A DNA stretch of 64,000 nt from Altererythrobacter sp. Its GTDB lineage: Bacteria > Pseudomonadota > Alphaproteobacteria > Sphingomonadales > Sphingomonadaceae. The stretch spans positions 62,001 to 126,000 of the forward strand of contig JAFKFN010000010.1 of assembly GCA_017308255.1 (NCBI GenBank). Direction: 5' to 3'. The translations under genes were made by a program, and so were the position numbers. This document shows positions 18,476 to 31,060 of this stretch, piece after piece (position 1 is the stretch's first letter; the number at the start of each line of letters is the position of its first letter). The notes beneath the pieces were generated by a model, which saw nothing but the letters and a program-made list of their open reading frames with translations, had not been told where the DNA came from and searched no databases.

Positions 18476-19447
18476 TCAGGCCGCAATCGAGCGATCTGGT
18501 ACCAAGTTCGTCCGCTCACTTGCCTCCGCGACGTGGTACGGGGGGCGGCGGCGTGTTTCCCTGAGAACTTGGCCCAGATATTCGCCGATCACGCCAAGAA
18601 CCAGCAATTGCATAGTGCCTATCACAAGGGTGACGCACAAAATCGATGCCCAGCCGGGAACACCGGTCTTGGTGCCGAAATAAACGTAGAGCACGTACGT
18701 CAGGAAGCCGAGCGCTGCGAGCGCGGTGAGAAAGGCGAAGCACGTGGCAAGACGTAGGGGCCGCATACTGGTGCTGATGACGCCGTTAAGAGCTAGCCGG
18801 ATCATCTTGCGCGGCGTGTATCGGCTTTGGCCATGCAGACGTTCGTTGGGCATGTAGTCGATTGTGGCCATCTCGAACCCCAGGGAGGGGATTATCCCAC
18901 GATAAAACAGGTCGGCTTCAGGCAGGCAGTTAAGGATATTCATGACTCTGCGATCGAGCAGGCGGAAATCCGAGCTGCCTGCGACCAGTTGTAGGCCGGA
19001 TAGCCCGTTCAGCAGCGTGTAGAACCAGCGTGAGGTTGTGCGCTTGAATAGCGAAAGGGATGGCTGGTCCTGACGAATGCAATTCACGATGTCCGCACCT
19101 GCCTGCCAGTGTTCGACCATGAGGGGGATCAGCTCGGGCGGATGCTGGAGGTCGGCATCCATGCAGATCGCGCAATCCCCCGTTGCGTGATTCAAGCCGG
19201 CTCGCAACGCGGTTTGGTGACCGAAATTGCGTGAAAGAGAGATGTAGTTCAGCTGCGGCCGATGAACAGCGGCGAGGCGTAGCCGATCAAGCGTCCCGTC
19301 ACTGCTGCCATCGTCGACGACAATGATCTCGACGTCGCCCAACCCACTGGTTTGTGAAATAAGCCGATCAACAAGAACCAGGATATTCTCAACCTCGTTG
19401 TAAGCCGGGAGTACGAGGGAGAGCTTGAAGCTTTTTGGCCGAGTCAA
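18476..19447 (-). CDS. GT2 family glycosyltransferase (GtrB/DPM1-like)
   Basis: 323 residues. The GT-A fold starts with SLVLPAYNEVENI, then EIIVVDDGSSDGT and the metal-binding ICMDADLQHPPEL. Two C-terminal membrane helices (CFAFLTALAALGFLTYVLYVYF and ILCVTLVIGTMQLLVLGVIGEYLG) end with the family motif VIGEYLGQVLRETRRRPPY. Such enzymes load a sugar onto polyprenyl phosphate at the inner leaflet. The start is TTG 19447 with a strong GGAGGAGG five bases upstream. It heads the four-gene cassette. Confidence 0.9.
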   Translation of the reverse strand: MTRPKSFKLSLVLPAYNEVENILVLVDRLISQTSGLGDVEIIVVDDGSSDGTLDRLRLAAVHRPQLNYISLSRNFGHQTALRAGLNHATGDCAICMDADLQHPPELIPLMVEHWQAGADIVNCIRQDQPSLSLFKRTTSRWFYTLLNGLSGLQLVAGSSDFRLLDRRVMNILNCLPEADLFYRGIIPSLGFEMATIDYMPNERLHGQSRYTPRKMIRLALNGVISTSMRPLRLATCFAFLTALAALGFLTYVLYVYFGTKTGVPGWASILCVTLVIGTMQLLVLGVIGEYLGQVLRETRRRPPYHVAEASERTNLVPDRSIAA

Positions 19448-19576
19448 CCGCGCCTCCTCCAGAAATGAGCCGTTACGCGGTCTCGCGGTTAAACCCGTAT
19501 GGTAAATCTATGCTTAAACGACACCGCGTCCGACGCAGGCTGGCCAAAATCCGCGAGAGCTTCTAACGGGCGTCAC

Positions 19577-20479
19577 ATGCACCAATCAGACCGCGCCGGC
19601 CTGCTCTATGCGCTGGCCGGGTTCTGCACGCTCTCCATCGGCGATGCGATCATCAAGGGGATGGCGGGCGCTTGGCCGGCGCCGGCTATGGCGGCCACGC
19701 GCTATATCACCGGCACGGCGATCCTTGCGCTGCTGCTGGCGCGGCATGAGGGCGTCCAGGCGCTGCGGTTGCCGCGCGATCCGTTGCAATGGGTGCGGGG
19801 CGTGGCGATCAGTGTGTCCGCTTTGGGGATGTTTCTCGCCGTGTGGCTCATGCCGCTGGCCGAGGCGACGACGATCGCGTTCACCCAGCCGATGATTACG
19901 GCCGTCCTCGCGGTAGTCCTGCTGGGAGAGCGGGCGCGGCTGTCCACCTGGATCGCCACTTTGCTCGCTTTCGCGGGCGTGTTCCTGATCCTGCGGCCCA
20001 ATTTCTCCACCGCCGGCTGGGGCGTGTTGTTCCCGCTGGTGGGCGCTGCCGGCATGGCGGTGACGATCATCGCCAACCGCAAGGTCACCGGTCGGGCCAG
20101 CGTTCTGGCGATGCAGTATTATATGTCGGTCACCGCGATGCTGTTCCTGTTCGTGGCCACCGCGGCGGCCCATTTCAGCGGCATCGAGACATTCCGTCTG
20201 CACTGGCCGGACTGGAGTGTGATCGCGCGCTGCGTGCTGATCGGGTTCACCGCCACCCTGGCGCAATGGCTGATCTTCATGGGCACGGTGAAGGCTGGCG
20301 CCGGCACGGTGGCGCCGATGACTTACGGGCAGCTCCTGATGGCCGTGGCGCTGGGCGCGGCGTTCTTCGGGGATTGGCCGGGCGCCACGGGCCTGCTCGG
20401 CGCGGCGGTGATCATTGGCGCGGGGCTGTTCCTGTGGTGGTGCGGCCGCGCGCCGGAGGCGGCGAAACCCGATCTCTAA
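19577..20479 (+). CDS. DMT superfamily (EamA) transporter
   Basis: 300 residues, ten hydrophobic helices, two EamA repeats (LPLAEATTIAFTQPMITAVLAVVLLGE in the first; GAGTVAPMTYGQLLMAVALG in the second). The substrate is unknown. ATG 19577 is chosen over 19499 because hydrophobic homology begins just after it. It is divergent from the GT2 gene across 129 bases. Its TAA overlaps the TAG of the convergent GT39-like gene by four bases (20476-20479). Confidence 0.87.
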   Translation: MHQSDRAGLLYALAGFCTLSIGDAIIKGMAGAWPAPAMAATRYITGTAILALLLARHEGVQALRLPRDPLQWVRGVAISVSALGMFLAVWLMPLAEATTIAFTQPMITAVLAVVLLGERARLSTWIATLLAFAGVFLILRPNFSTAGWGVLFPLVGAAGMAVTIIANRKVTGRASVLAMQYYMSVTAMLFLFVATAAAHFSGIETFRLHWPDWSVIARCVLIGFTATLAQWLIFMGTVKAGAGTVAPMTYGQLLMAVALGAAFFGDWPGATGLLGAAVIIGAGLFLWWCGRAPEAAKPDL

Positions 20480-21981
20480 CGCGGCGCCGGCGCGAGGTCC
20501 CGCCGCACCCAGGCGGTGACCGAGCGGCGATACTGCGAGATGGTGATAAGCGGGCGGTAATCGCGCTGCGTTGCCTCATGGATCAGTGCGAGATTCCGGG
20601 GCTGCTGAATGGTCACCGGATTGTTGGCGGTGACGATCACGCCGGGCCGATTGGCGAGAATGCGGGCGATCTCGCCTGCCTGGTCTATCCCCAGCGCGGG
20701 TGTTTCCAGCGCGTTGTTGAGGTGATCGGGGTAGATGAAGCGGGTGGGCAGGCATGTGCCCGTCGTGCGATAAAGCACGGTCGGTCCGTCGAACACGTAG
20801 AGGCAGTCCCGGTGCGCGCCGACGAAGGGCGCGACCGCCGCGGATAGGCGGGCTTCGACGCGCCGTTCGGCCAGCGAGCCGGCGAGGCGATTGAGCGGAT
20901 GATAGAGCTGCGTTGCGAAGAGCAGCAGCAGCACGGCCGGCACGAAGCGCAGCGGCCCCTTCCGATCGATCATCGGCAGCGCCAGTAGGATCGCGGGGGC
21001 GACCAGCGCGGCATAGTAATAGCCATAGACCGTTCCCGGCAGCAGCACGGTGGCCAGCGCGGCCAGCAGCCAGGCGGCGTGGAGGCGGTAGGCCGCCCAG
21101 TCACGCGGCGGGTTCAGGCGGAACGCCGCGTAAAGCCCCGGCAGGACGAGCAGCGCCAGGGGGATATAGCCAATGACCAGATCGTGCCGCAGCCGCCCGT
21201 TCGGCGGGGAAACCCGATCGAAGAAGCTGACGAAGTTGGCAAACCAGAAGGCGTCGAAATGGCCGCGCCAGAGATAGAACAGACCTGCGAGCGCGGTGGG
21301 CAGCACGCCCAGCGCCGCAAACAGAGCGGCGCGTGCGGCCAGGCGCGGCAGGCTCGCGCCCCTGCGCCATTCGCCGATGAGCGCCCAGGCACCGAAGAAC
21401 AGGCATTGCGGCAGCACGGTGTATTTGATCTGCAGCGCCAGGCCGCCGATCAGCATCGCCAGGGTAGCGCGCTGGGCGGCCCGCGGATGGCGGCTGTCGC
21501 GCACCAGCCACAGCATCGCCAGCATCATCGGCGTGTGAAACGCTTCGGACTGGCCGGACTGGCTGCCGTAAAGCGCGAGGAACAGGAGATACAGCGCCCC
21601 CGCCACCGTGGCCGAAACGCGATCCACCTCCTCGCGCGCAAGGCCATAGACCAGCAGAGCACCGACAAAGGCCGACAAGCTGGCGACGATCTGGAAGGCG
21701 ATCGCTCCGGGGCCGAACAAGGCGTGGGCAGCGGCGAACAAGGCGAAGAGGCCGAAGGGCTTGCGGTCCCACAAGTCCACATAGGGCAAGTCGCCCTGGG
21801 TCATCCGCCAGCCGATGAACGAATAGAGCTGCTCGTCGAAATCGACGACCGGATCGCCAAAGACGATCGCGCGCGTGACAAGCAGGATGAACACCAGCGC
21901 GCCGGCGGCGATCCAGTCCGCACTGGCCATGCCGGCCACCTTGCGCGGCCTTTCGCGAGCGGTCATCATTACAGTCGCCAA
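20476..21981 (-). CDS. GT39-like membrane glycosyltransferase (ArnT/PMT type)
   Basis: 501 residues with about a dozen membrane helices. The first periplasmic loop carries the GT-C acidic motif (VVDFDEQLYSFIGWRM...DLWDRKPFG), as in the dolichyl/polyprenyl-phosphate mannosyl- and aminoarabinose-transferase families. It transfers a sugar from polyprenyl phosphate to an acceptor on the outer face. Acceptor and sugar are unknown. Base composition matches the chromosome, unlike the nearby cassette. A near-CtrA site lies upstream. Confidence 0.85.
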   Translation of the reverse strand: MATVMMTARERPRKVAGMASADWIAAGALVFILLVTRAIVFGDPVVDFDEQLYSFIGWRMTQGDLPYVDLWDRKPFGLFALFAAAHALFGPGAIAFQIVASLSAFVGALLVYGLAREEVDRVSATVAGALYLLFLALYGSQSGQSEAFHTPMMLAMLWLVRDSRHPRAAQRATLAMLIGGLALQIKYTVLPQCLFFGAWALIGEWRRGASLPRLAARAALFAALGVLPTALAGLFYLWRGHFDAFWFANFVSFFDRVSPPNGRLRHDLVIGYIPLALLVLPGLYAAFRLNPPRDWAAYRLHAAWLLAALATVLLPGTVYGYYYAALVAPAILLALPMIDRKGPLRFVPAVLLLLFATQLYHPLNRLAGSLAERRVEARLSAAVAPFVGAHRDCLYVFDGPTVLYRTTGTCLPTRFIYPDHLNNALETPALGIDQAGEIARILANRPGVIVTANNPVTIQQPRNLALIHEATQRDYRPLITISQYRRSVTAWVRRDLAPAPR

Positions 21982-22024
21982 GGCCGCCCCCTACAAAGCG
22001 AGCGGCCTTATGCGGTAAACCTGG

Positions 22025-22039
22025 TTAACTTTAGCTTAG
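22025..22039. promoter_or_regulatory. Possible CtrA-type half-site pair
   Basis: TTAA-N7-TTAG, one mismatch from the CtrA consensus TTAA-N7-TTAA, lies 44 bases upstream of the GT39-like gene in the 112-base gap after atpC. One near match in AT-rich spacer can arise by chance, so this is only a candidate. Confidence 0.25.
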
Positions 22040-22093
22040 TTCCGGCGCTGTGGAGCCCGGAAACCCATGCCGTCCGGCTTCCTCAGAAGATGC

Positions 22094-22351
22094 TCAATCC
22101 TCGACGCGCTCGGCGAGGATGGTGAGGCCGGTGGCGCTGACTTCGGCGAAGCCGCCGCGGACTTCGATCGTTTCCGGGGCGGCCCCTTCGGTGCGGTAGA
22201 CCTGCACGGTGCCGTCGCGCACGGTGGACATCACCGGGGCATGGCCTTCGAGCACGCCGAATTCGCCCTCGGTGCCGGGGACGACCACCATGTGGACGTC
22301 TTCTGAGCGGACGAGGCGGGTCGGGGTGACGAGTTCGAAATGCAATGCCAT
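22094..22351 (-). CDS. atpC: F1Fo ATP synthase subunit epsilon
   Basis: 85 residues, beginning [40 protein letters not shown], the family N-terminal beta domain. It lacks the C-terminal helical hairpin of longer epsilons, as is common in alphaproteobacteria. ATG 22351 has GAGGGGAG seven bases upstream. It is last in atpHAGDC and separated from atpD by a 145-base gap full of hairpins. Confidence 0.93.
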   Translation of the reverse strand: MALHFELVTPTRLVRSEDVHMVVVPGTEGEFGVLEGHAPVMSTVRDGTVQVYRTEGAAPETIEVRGGFAEVSATGLTILAERVED

Positions 22352-22386
22352 GTTCAACTCCCCTCGCTTGCCGGAGGGCCTCTTGT

Positions 22387-22484
22387 CTCCCTTCCCGCTT
22401 GGGGAGGGCGGGGAAGGGCTTGTGGTCGTGCGGGGAGGGGCGCCCAACAGGCCCTCCCCCGGCCCCTCCCGCAAGCGGGAGGGG
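22387..22484. repeat. GC-rich hairpin repeat (family C) between atpD and atpC
   Basis: Two hairpins: CCCTTCCCGC...GGGGAGGG in the first half, and CCCCTCCCGC-AA-GCGGGAGGGG (22463-22484, 10-bp stem) in the second. They lie in the transcript between atpD and atpC and may set the relative level or stability of the two cistrons. A related shorter palindrome lies at 52535-52562. Confidence 0.6.
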
Positions 22485-22496
22485 AACGCGCGGCTT

Positions 22497-24315
<1,819 letters not shown>

Positions 24316-24319
<4 letters not shown>

Positions 24320-25188
24320 AGTGCTTCTGCTCCGGCGATGATTTCAATGAGTTCGGTGGTGATCGCGGCCTGGCGGCTGCGGTTGTACTGGATGGTCAGC
24401 TTCTGGATCAGTTCGCCCGCGTTGCGCGTGGCGTTATCCATCGCCGTCATCGACGCGCCTTGCTCGCTGGCCTGGTTTTCCAGCAGGGCGCCGAAGATCT
24501 GCGTCTTGAGATAACGGGGCAGCAGTTCGGCGAGGATCTCCTCCTCGTCGGGCTCGTACTCCACGGCGGCATGGCTTGCTTCCGCGCCTTCGACGGCGGG
24601 AACCGGGATGATCTGCTGCTCGGTCGGGACCTGCGCCAGGGCCGACTTGAAGGTGGAGAAGAACAGATGGGCCACGTCGAACCGGCCCGCCTCGTACATC
24701 GCCGTCAGGTCTTCGACGATCCGCTCCGCCTCGGCATAGCCCGGCTCGCGCACCTCGGTGGTGTCGAACATCTGGGCGATGTTGTCGGGGTAGGCGCGGC
24801 GGATCGGGGCGCGGCCCTTGCGGCCGACCAGGTAGAACTCGACCGACTTGCCCTGGGCCTTCAGCTCGCTCGCCCGGGCCAGCGCGGCGCGGACGATGTT
24901 GGAGTTGAACGCGCCGGCCAGGCCCTTGTCGCTGTTGGCGACGACCAGCAGGTGCTTTTGATCCTTGCCGGTGCCGGCCAGCAGCTTCGGTGCGCCGTCA
25001 CGGCCGATCACCTTGGAGGCGAGCGATGCCATGACCGCGCTCAGCCGCTCGGCATAAGGCCGCGCGGCCTCGGCCGCCGCCTGCGCCTTGCGCAGCTTCG
25101 CCGCCGCGACCATCTGCTTGGCCTTGGTGATCTTCTGGGTCGACTTGACCGAGTTGATCCGGCCCTTGAGTTCCTTGAGTGAAGCCAC
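24316..25188 (-). CDS. atpG: F1Fo ATP synthase subunit gamma
   Basis: Central rotor stalk, 290 residues. Both terminal coiled-coil helices are present: [32 protein letters not shown] at the start and [38 protein letters not shown] at the end. I chose GTG 25188 because family homology begins at its codon. The ATG at 25215 lies inside the repeat and would add an unrelated MTKEESNER. Use of GTG right after a hairpin repeat could limit its translation. Confidence 0.95.
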
Positions 25189-25207
25189 TCTCTCGTTACT
25201 CTCTTCT

Positions 25208-25280
25208 TTCGTCATCCCCGCGAAAGCGGGAACCTGGTGCCGGTTCGCCCTGGGTCCCCGCTTTCGCCGGGATGACGAGG
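25208..25280. repeat. Palindromic intergenic repeat, family A, copy 2 (inside atp operon)
   Basis: GTCATCCCCGCGAAAGCGGG and its inverted partner CCCCGCTTTCGCCGGGATGAC flank a 25-base centre. The element fills nearly all of the gap between atpA and atpG, so it is transcribed within an essential operon. It can fold into two adjacent hairpins or one long one. Confidence 0.82.
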
Positions 25281-25284
25281 GTAA

Positions 25285-27394
<2,110 letters not shown>

Positions 27395-27536
27395 GCGCGA
27401 AAGTCCTCTTGGGTCCGATGAACGGAATTTGCCGCCTGCCAAAAAGGGGCGCCGCGAAGGGCACCCCGGCAAAGCTGGCGCGCGCCTAGCATCGGGGACG
27501 CGGCTATGCAACCCGGCCGCCACCGGCGGAACGATC

Positions 27537-27556
27537 GCCGGCCGGAATTGGCCGGC
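27537..27556 (-). terminator. Possible hairpin terminator after the serine protease gene
   Basis: GCCGGCC-GGAATT-GGCCGGC, a 7-bp GC-rich stem 11 bases past the protease stop, before atpH on the same strand. No T-run follows, so it may be only a pause or RNA-end hairpin. Confidence 0.3.
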
Positions 27557-27566
27557 CGCGGCCGCG

Positions 27567-29126
27567 CTACGAAGCGCCCGAGCAGGTGTAGACCAGCCGT
27601 TCGTTCGGCCGATCGGGCAGCAGTGCCAGAATCGTTGCCTGGCGCGCGCCGAAGTTACGCACCGCTTGCGGATCGGCGCCGCAGGCGGGCGCCTCGAACT
27701 CGGCGCGCGCGGCGCGGACGCGCTGCATCGCCGCACGATCGAGCAGATAGCGTTCGACCCGATATTCGCGCTGGGCTGGATCGAAGCGATTGACCGAGAC
27801 GGCTTCTTCGGTTTCCGGCACGAAAATGCGCGACCAGATGCCGCCGGACTGCCCATATTGGGTGCGGGCATTGACGCAGCCGTCGTTCGACCATTCGAAC
27901 GGCACGTTTTCGGCCACTTCGCGCACCGCCCGGCTACGCTGGGGATCGAGCGTGCAGCTCAGGGCGCCGGCCGGTGGCGGAATCTTGCCGGTGTCTTCCG
28001 CCGTCATTTCCTGGCGCAAGCGATCCTCCAGCCGATCCTCCAGCTGCTCGAAGCCGGGCCGGGCGACCCAGGCAGCCATGGCGCCGATCAGCGCCAGCGC
28101 CGCAAGGCCGAAGCCCACTTCGGCATTGTGCCTCAGCCCCGTGTGATGGGCGTGAATGGCCAGGCCGCTCGCCGCCAGCGCCGCCATCAGCAGCACCATG
28201 GTCAGCGCCATGCCCTGCTCGCGTTCGGCCAGCAGCGAGAACTGGATGTCGCGCCGCGCTTCCTCCCGGCGCAGGGCCAGCGCCTGCTCGTCGGCGGCGG
28301 CGCGGGTCTGGGCCTGGAGCTGCTCGCGCTCCGCCCGGAATCGCTCCTGCGCTTCGAGATCGGCCAGGCTGCGGCAGGCCAGCCCGTTGACTTGCGGGGT
28401 CACGTCGTTGGCGCGCAGGAACGGCAGCAGCTCGCGCGTGGAGACGGCGAAGAAGAACTCCGCATCGGCGCTGCCGCTTTCGGCGCCGAAGCTGTTGACC
28501 CCGATCACGCGGCCGCATTCGTCAAGCAGCGGGCCGCCGCTGCTGCCGCGCGCGATCGGCGCGGTGTGCAGCAGCGAATCGAATTCGCGCGTGGGCCGGC
28601 GGCCCGAAAGGAACCCGGTGCTGGTCACGGGCGGCTGGGCGCGGAAGATGTCTTCGGCGGACAGGCCCTGCGCGCGGTCCACGTTCATCGGATAGCCCAC
28701 CGCCGTCACCGGGCCGCTGTCCGCCGGCGGATTGCCGGCAATCGTCAGCACCGGCAGATGCATCGGCGCGGTCGTGGCGATGAGGGCGAGATCGTTGCGC
28801 GGGCTGACGGCGACGATCCGCCCGTAGACCGCGTTCACGCCGTCCGAAGGAACGATGCCGACCAGCAGGCGCGGATTGTCGTGCGCTTCCTGCACCACAT
28901 GGGCATTGGTGACGATCCGTTCCGGCCCCACCGCGAAGCCGGTGCCGTGAGCGATCGGCACGAGTTCTTCCCCGTCCTTTTCGATGATGACTACCCGCAC
29001 CACCCCGCGCGAAGCGGCGGTGATATCGGCCGGATCGGCCTGGGCCGGCGAGGGCGCCAGCAGCGCCAGCGCCAGCAGGGGGAGAAACCGGGCCAGCGAT
29101 CGTAGCAGGATGGGGAGCGGAGCCAT
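27567..29126 (-). CDS. Trypsin-like serine protease with membrane segments
   Basis: 519 residues. Signal peptide ([21 protein letters not shown]), then an S1C-type protease domain with the full triad: His in VTNAHVV, Asp in RNDLALI, Ser in [10 protein letters not shown]. An Arg/Glu/Gln-rich coiled coil ([25 protein letters not shown]...) and two membrane helices ([17 protein letters not shown] and [17 protein letters not shown]) follow. A C-terminal domain with three Cys ends the protein. There is no PDZ domain. The protease would sit in the periplasm. ATG 29126 is preferred over the open frame to 29360. It is divergent from ada. Confidence 0.82.
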   Translation of the reverse strand: MAPLPILLRSLARFLPLLALALLAPSPAQADPADITAASRGVVRVVIIEKDGEELVPIAHGTGFAVGPERIVTNAHVVQEAHDNPRLLVGIVPSDGVNAVYGRIVAVSPRNDLALIATTAPMHLPVLTIAGNPPADSGPVTAVGYPMNVDRAQGLSAEDIFRAQPPVTSTGFLSGRRPTREFDSLLHTAPIARGSSGGPLLDECGRVIGVNSFGAESGSADAEFFFAVSTRELLPFLRANDVTPQVNGLACRSLADLEAQERFRAEREQLQAQTRAAADEQALALRREEARRDIQFSLLAEREQGMALTMVLLMAALAASGLAIHAHHTGLRHNAEVGFGLAALALIGAMAAWVARPGFEQLEDRLEDRLRQEMTAEDTGKIPPPAGALSCTLDPQRSRAVREVAENVPFEWSNDGCVNARTQYGQSGGIWSRIFVPETEEAVSVNRFDPAQREYRVERYLLDRAAMQRVRAARAEFEAPACGADPQAVRNFGARQATILALLPDRPNERLVYTCSGAS

Positions 29127-29253
29127 GGGCGCCTTCTTGCCGTCATCCGCTTTGAGCGCAAGCGGCGGGAAGCGAACACGGCGGAGAAGGCCTATCCGGC
29201 AGGCACGTTCCGCACTGGCGGCGTGCCGGGGCGGGTGTTTATAGGAGGTTACG

Positions 29254-30291
29254 ATGATCGAAGCCGATCTTATCGATGACGAACGGGCCTGGTCCGCCGT
29301 GCTGCGGCGCGACCGTTCGTTCGATGGCCGCTTCGTTACGGGCGTGCTGACCACCGGCATCTATTGCCGCCCGTCATGCGCGGCGCGCCACCCCGCGCGC
29401 GGCAACGTGCGCTTCTTCGCCAATGGGGCGCAAGCGCGGCAAGCAGGCCTGCGCCCGTGCAAGCGTTGCCGGCCTGACGATGTGGCCCGCGACGAAGCGG
29501 CAGTGCTGGCGGCGATCGACGAGATAAAGGCCAGTGAAGGAAGGCCGCAACTGGCCGAGCTGGCACAGACGGTGGGCTATTCGCCGTCCTATTTCCAACG
29601 CGTATTCACCCGCGCCACCGGCTTATCGCCCGCCGCCTATGCCCGCGCGCTGCGCGAGGAGCGGGCGCGCGAGGCGCTGAGCGGCGGCGGCTCGGTGACG
29701 GACGCGATCTACGAGGCGGGCTTCGAGGCGCCTTCGCGGTTCTACGATTCGATGGAAGGGAAACTGGGCATGGCGCCATCGGCCTGGGCCAGGGGTGGTG
29801 AAGGGGTTGCGATTCATTGGGCGGTGGTCCCGACCACGCTAGGCCCGATGCTGGTGGCGGCGACCGGCAAGGGCGTGTGCCGCCTGTCGTTCGACGAAGG
29901 CCGCCCGGAACTGGAGGCCCGCTTCCCCAATGCCCGGCTGGTCGAGGGCGGGGCGGAGTTCGCCGCCCTGCTGCGGCGAGTGGTCGACGCCGTGGAACGG
30001 CCCGGCACCGGTGGGGATATCCCGATCGACGTGCGCGGGACCGCGTTCCAGGAACGCGTGTGGGCGGAACTGCGCAAGATCCCGCCGGGCGAAACGCGTT
30101 CCTATGCCGAGATCGCCGCCGCCGCCGGGCGGCCCAGCGCGGTGCGCGCCGCCGGCTCTGCCAATGGGGCGAACAATGTCGCGGTGCTTATTCCCTGCCA
30201 CCGCGTTATCAGATCGGACGGGAGCCTCGGCGGTTATGCCTATGGGCTCGCCATCAAGCGCGAATTGCTTGCACGGGAGGCCAAAGGATGA
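29254..30291 (+). CDS. ada: Ada: methylphosphotriester/O6-methylguanine repair protein and activator
   Basis: 345 residues in the full Ada order. The N-terminal zinc domain has Cys38, Cys42, Cys69 and Cys72, the same positions as in E. coli Ada. The AraC-type HTH spans about 90-180, and the C-terminal methyltransferase has the acceptor Cys315 in IPCHRV. Methyl transfer to the N-terminal Cys turns the protein into an activator of its own regulon. AGGAGG lies five bases before ATG 29254. The next gene overlaps it by four bases and may be part of the adaptive response here. Confidence 0.95.
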   Translation: MIEADLIDDERAWSAVLRRDRSFDGRFVTGVLTTGIYCRPSCAARHPARGNVRFFANGAQARQAGLRPCKRCRPDDVARDEAAVLAAIDEIKASEGRPQLAELAQTVGYSPSYFQRVFTRATGLSPAAYARALREERAREALSGGGSVTDAIYEAGFEAPSRFYDSMEGKLGMAPSAWARGGEGVAIHWAVVPTTLGPMLVAATGKGVCRLSFDEGRPELEARFPNARLVEGGAEFAALLRRVVDAVERPGTGGDIPIDVRGTAFQERVWAELRKIPPGETRSYAEIAAAAGRPSAVRAAGSANGANNVAVLIPCHRVIRSDGSLGGYAYGLAIKRELLAREAKG

Positions 30292-31046
30292 ATCAGGAAC
30301 TGCGCCAGCGTTTTGCCGCGCTCCACCAGCCGGGCAACCCTGTGCTGCTGTACAATATCTGGGACGTCGGCAGTGCCAAGGCCGTTGCTGAGGCCGGCGC
30401 CCCGGCGCTGGCCACGGGCAGCTACGCGATCTCAGAGGCTAACGGCTATCGCGATGGCGAAGAGATTCCGCTCAACCTCTATCTCGATTGCACGCGCCGC
30501 ATCGTGGAGGGGGTGGATGTGCCTGTCACCGCCGATTTCGAAAGCGGTTTTGCGGTCGATCCGGCGCGGCTTGCCGATCACGCGCAATACCTGGCGGAAA
30601 CCGGCGTCGTCGGCTGCAATTTCGAGGATGGGGAAGTGGGCGGCGTCGGGCTTCATCCGATCGCCGATCAGGCGAAACGGATAGCTGCTGTTGTCGGCAG
30701 CGCACTGTGGGTCAATGCCCGCACCGACTTGTTCTTCCGCCGCTTCCTGGCCGGCGGTGACCGCAATGACCGGTTGCTGCTGCCGGAGACGCTGGAGCGC
30801 GCCGCCGCTTATGCCGACGCCGGCGCGCACAGTATATTCGTGCCGGGGCCGAGCGACCGCGATCTGATCGCCGAAATCTGCGATCGCAGTGCCCTGCCGG
30901 TGAACATCCTGATGCTGCCCGGCACGCCCGACTGGCCGGTGCTCGCCGAAGCGGGGGTCGCCCGTGTGAGCTGGGGCGCCGGGCCGTGGCGCAAGGCGAT
31001 GGAACGGCTGACCGGCGAGGCGAAGGCGCTTTACGGCGCGGCGTGA
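30288..31046 (+). CDS. Isocitrate lyase/PEP mutase superfamily protein
   Basis: 252 residues, alpha/beta barrel of the ICL/PEP mutase family. Conserved stretches are LYNIWDVGSAKAVAEAGAPALATGSYAI, VTADFESGF (metal-site loop), GCNFEDGEVGG, NARTDLF and VNILMLPGTP. The loop that carries the lyase catalytic Cys (KKCGH) is not seen, so this is not a true isocitrate lyase. It may cleave a 2-methylisocitrate-like or oxaloacetate-like substrate. ATG 30288 overlaps the ada stop (ATGA), so it is coupled to ada. Confidence 0.85.
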   Translation: MNQELRQRFAALHQPGNPVLLYNIWDVGSAKAVAEAGAPALATGSYAISEANGYRDGEEIPLNLYLDCTRRIVEGVDVPVTADFESGFAVDPARLADHAQYLAETGVVGCNFEDGEVGGVGLHPIADQAKRIAAVVGSALWVNARTDLFFRRFLAGGDRNDRLLLPETLERAAAYADAGAHSIFVPGPSDRDLIAEICDRSALPVNILMLPGTPDWPVLAEAGVARVSWGAGPWRKAMERLTGEAKALYGAA

Positions 31047-31060
31047 GGGACGGCATCGAC

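Noticed and set aside
15543-19447. Prophage or integrative island
   Set aside because: No integrase, tRNA target, or direct flanking repeats were found; composition alone is not enough.
30288-31046. Isocitrate lyase (glyoxylate shunt)
   Set aside because: Only 252 residues and no KKCGH catalytic motif.
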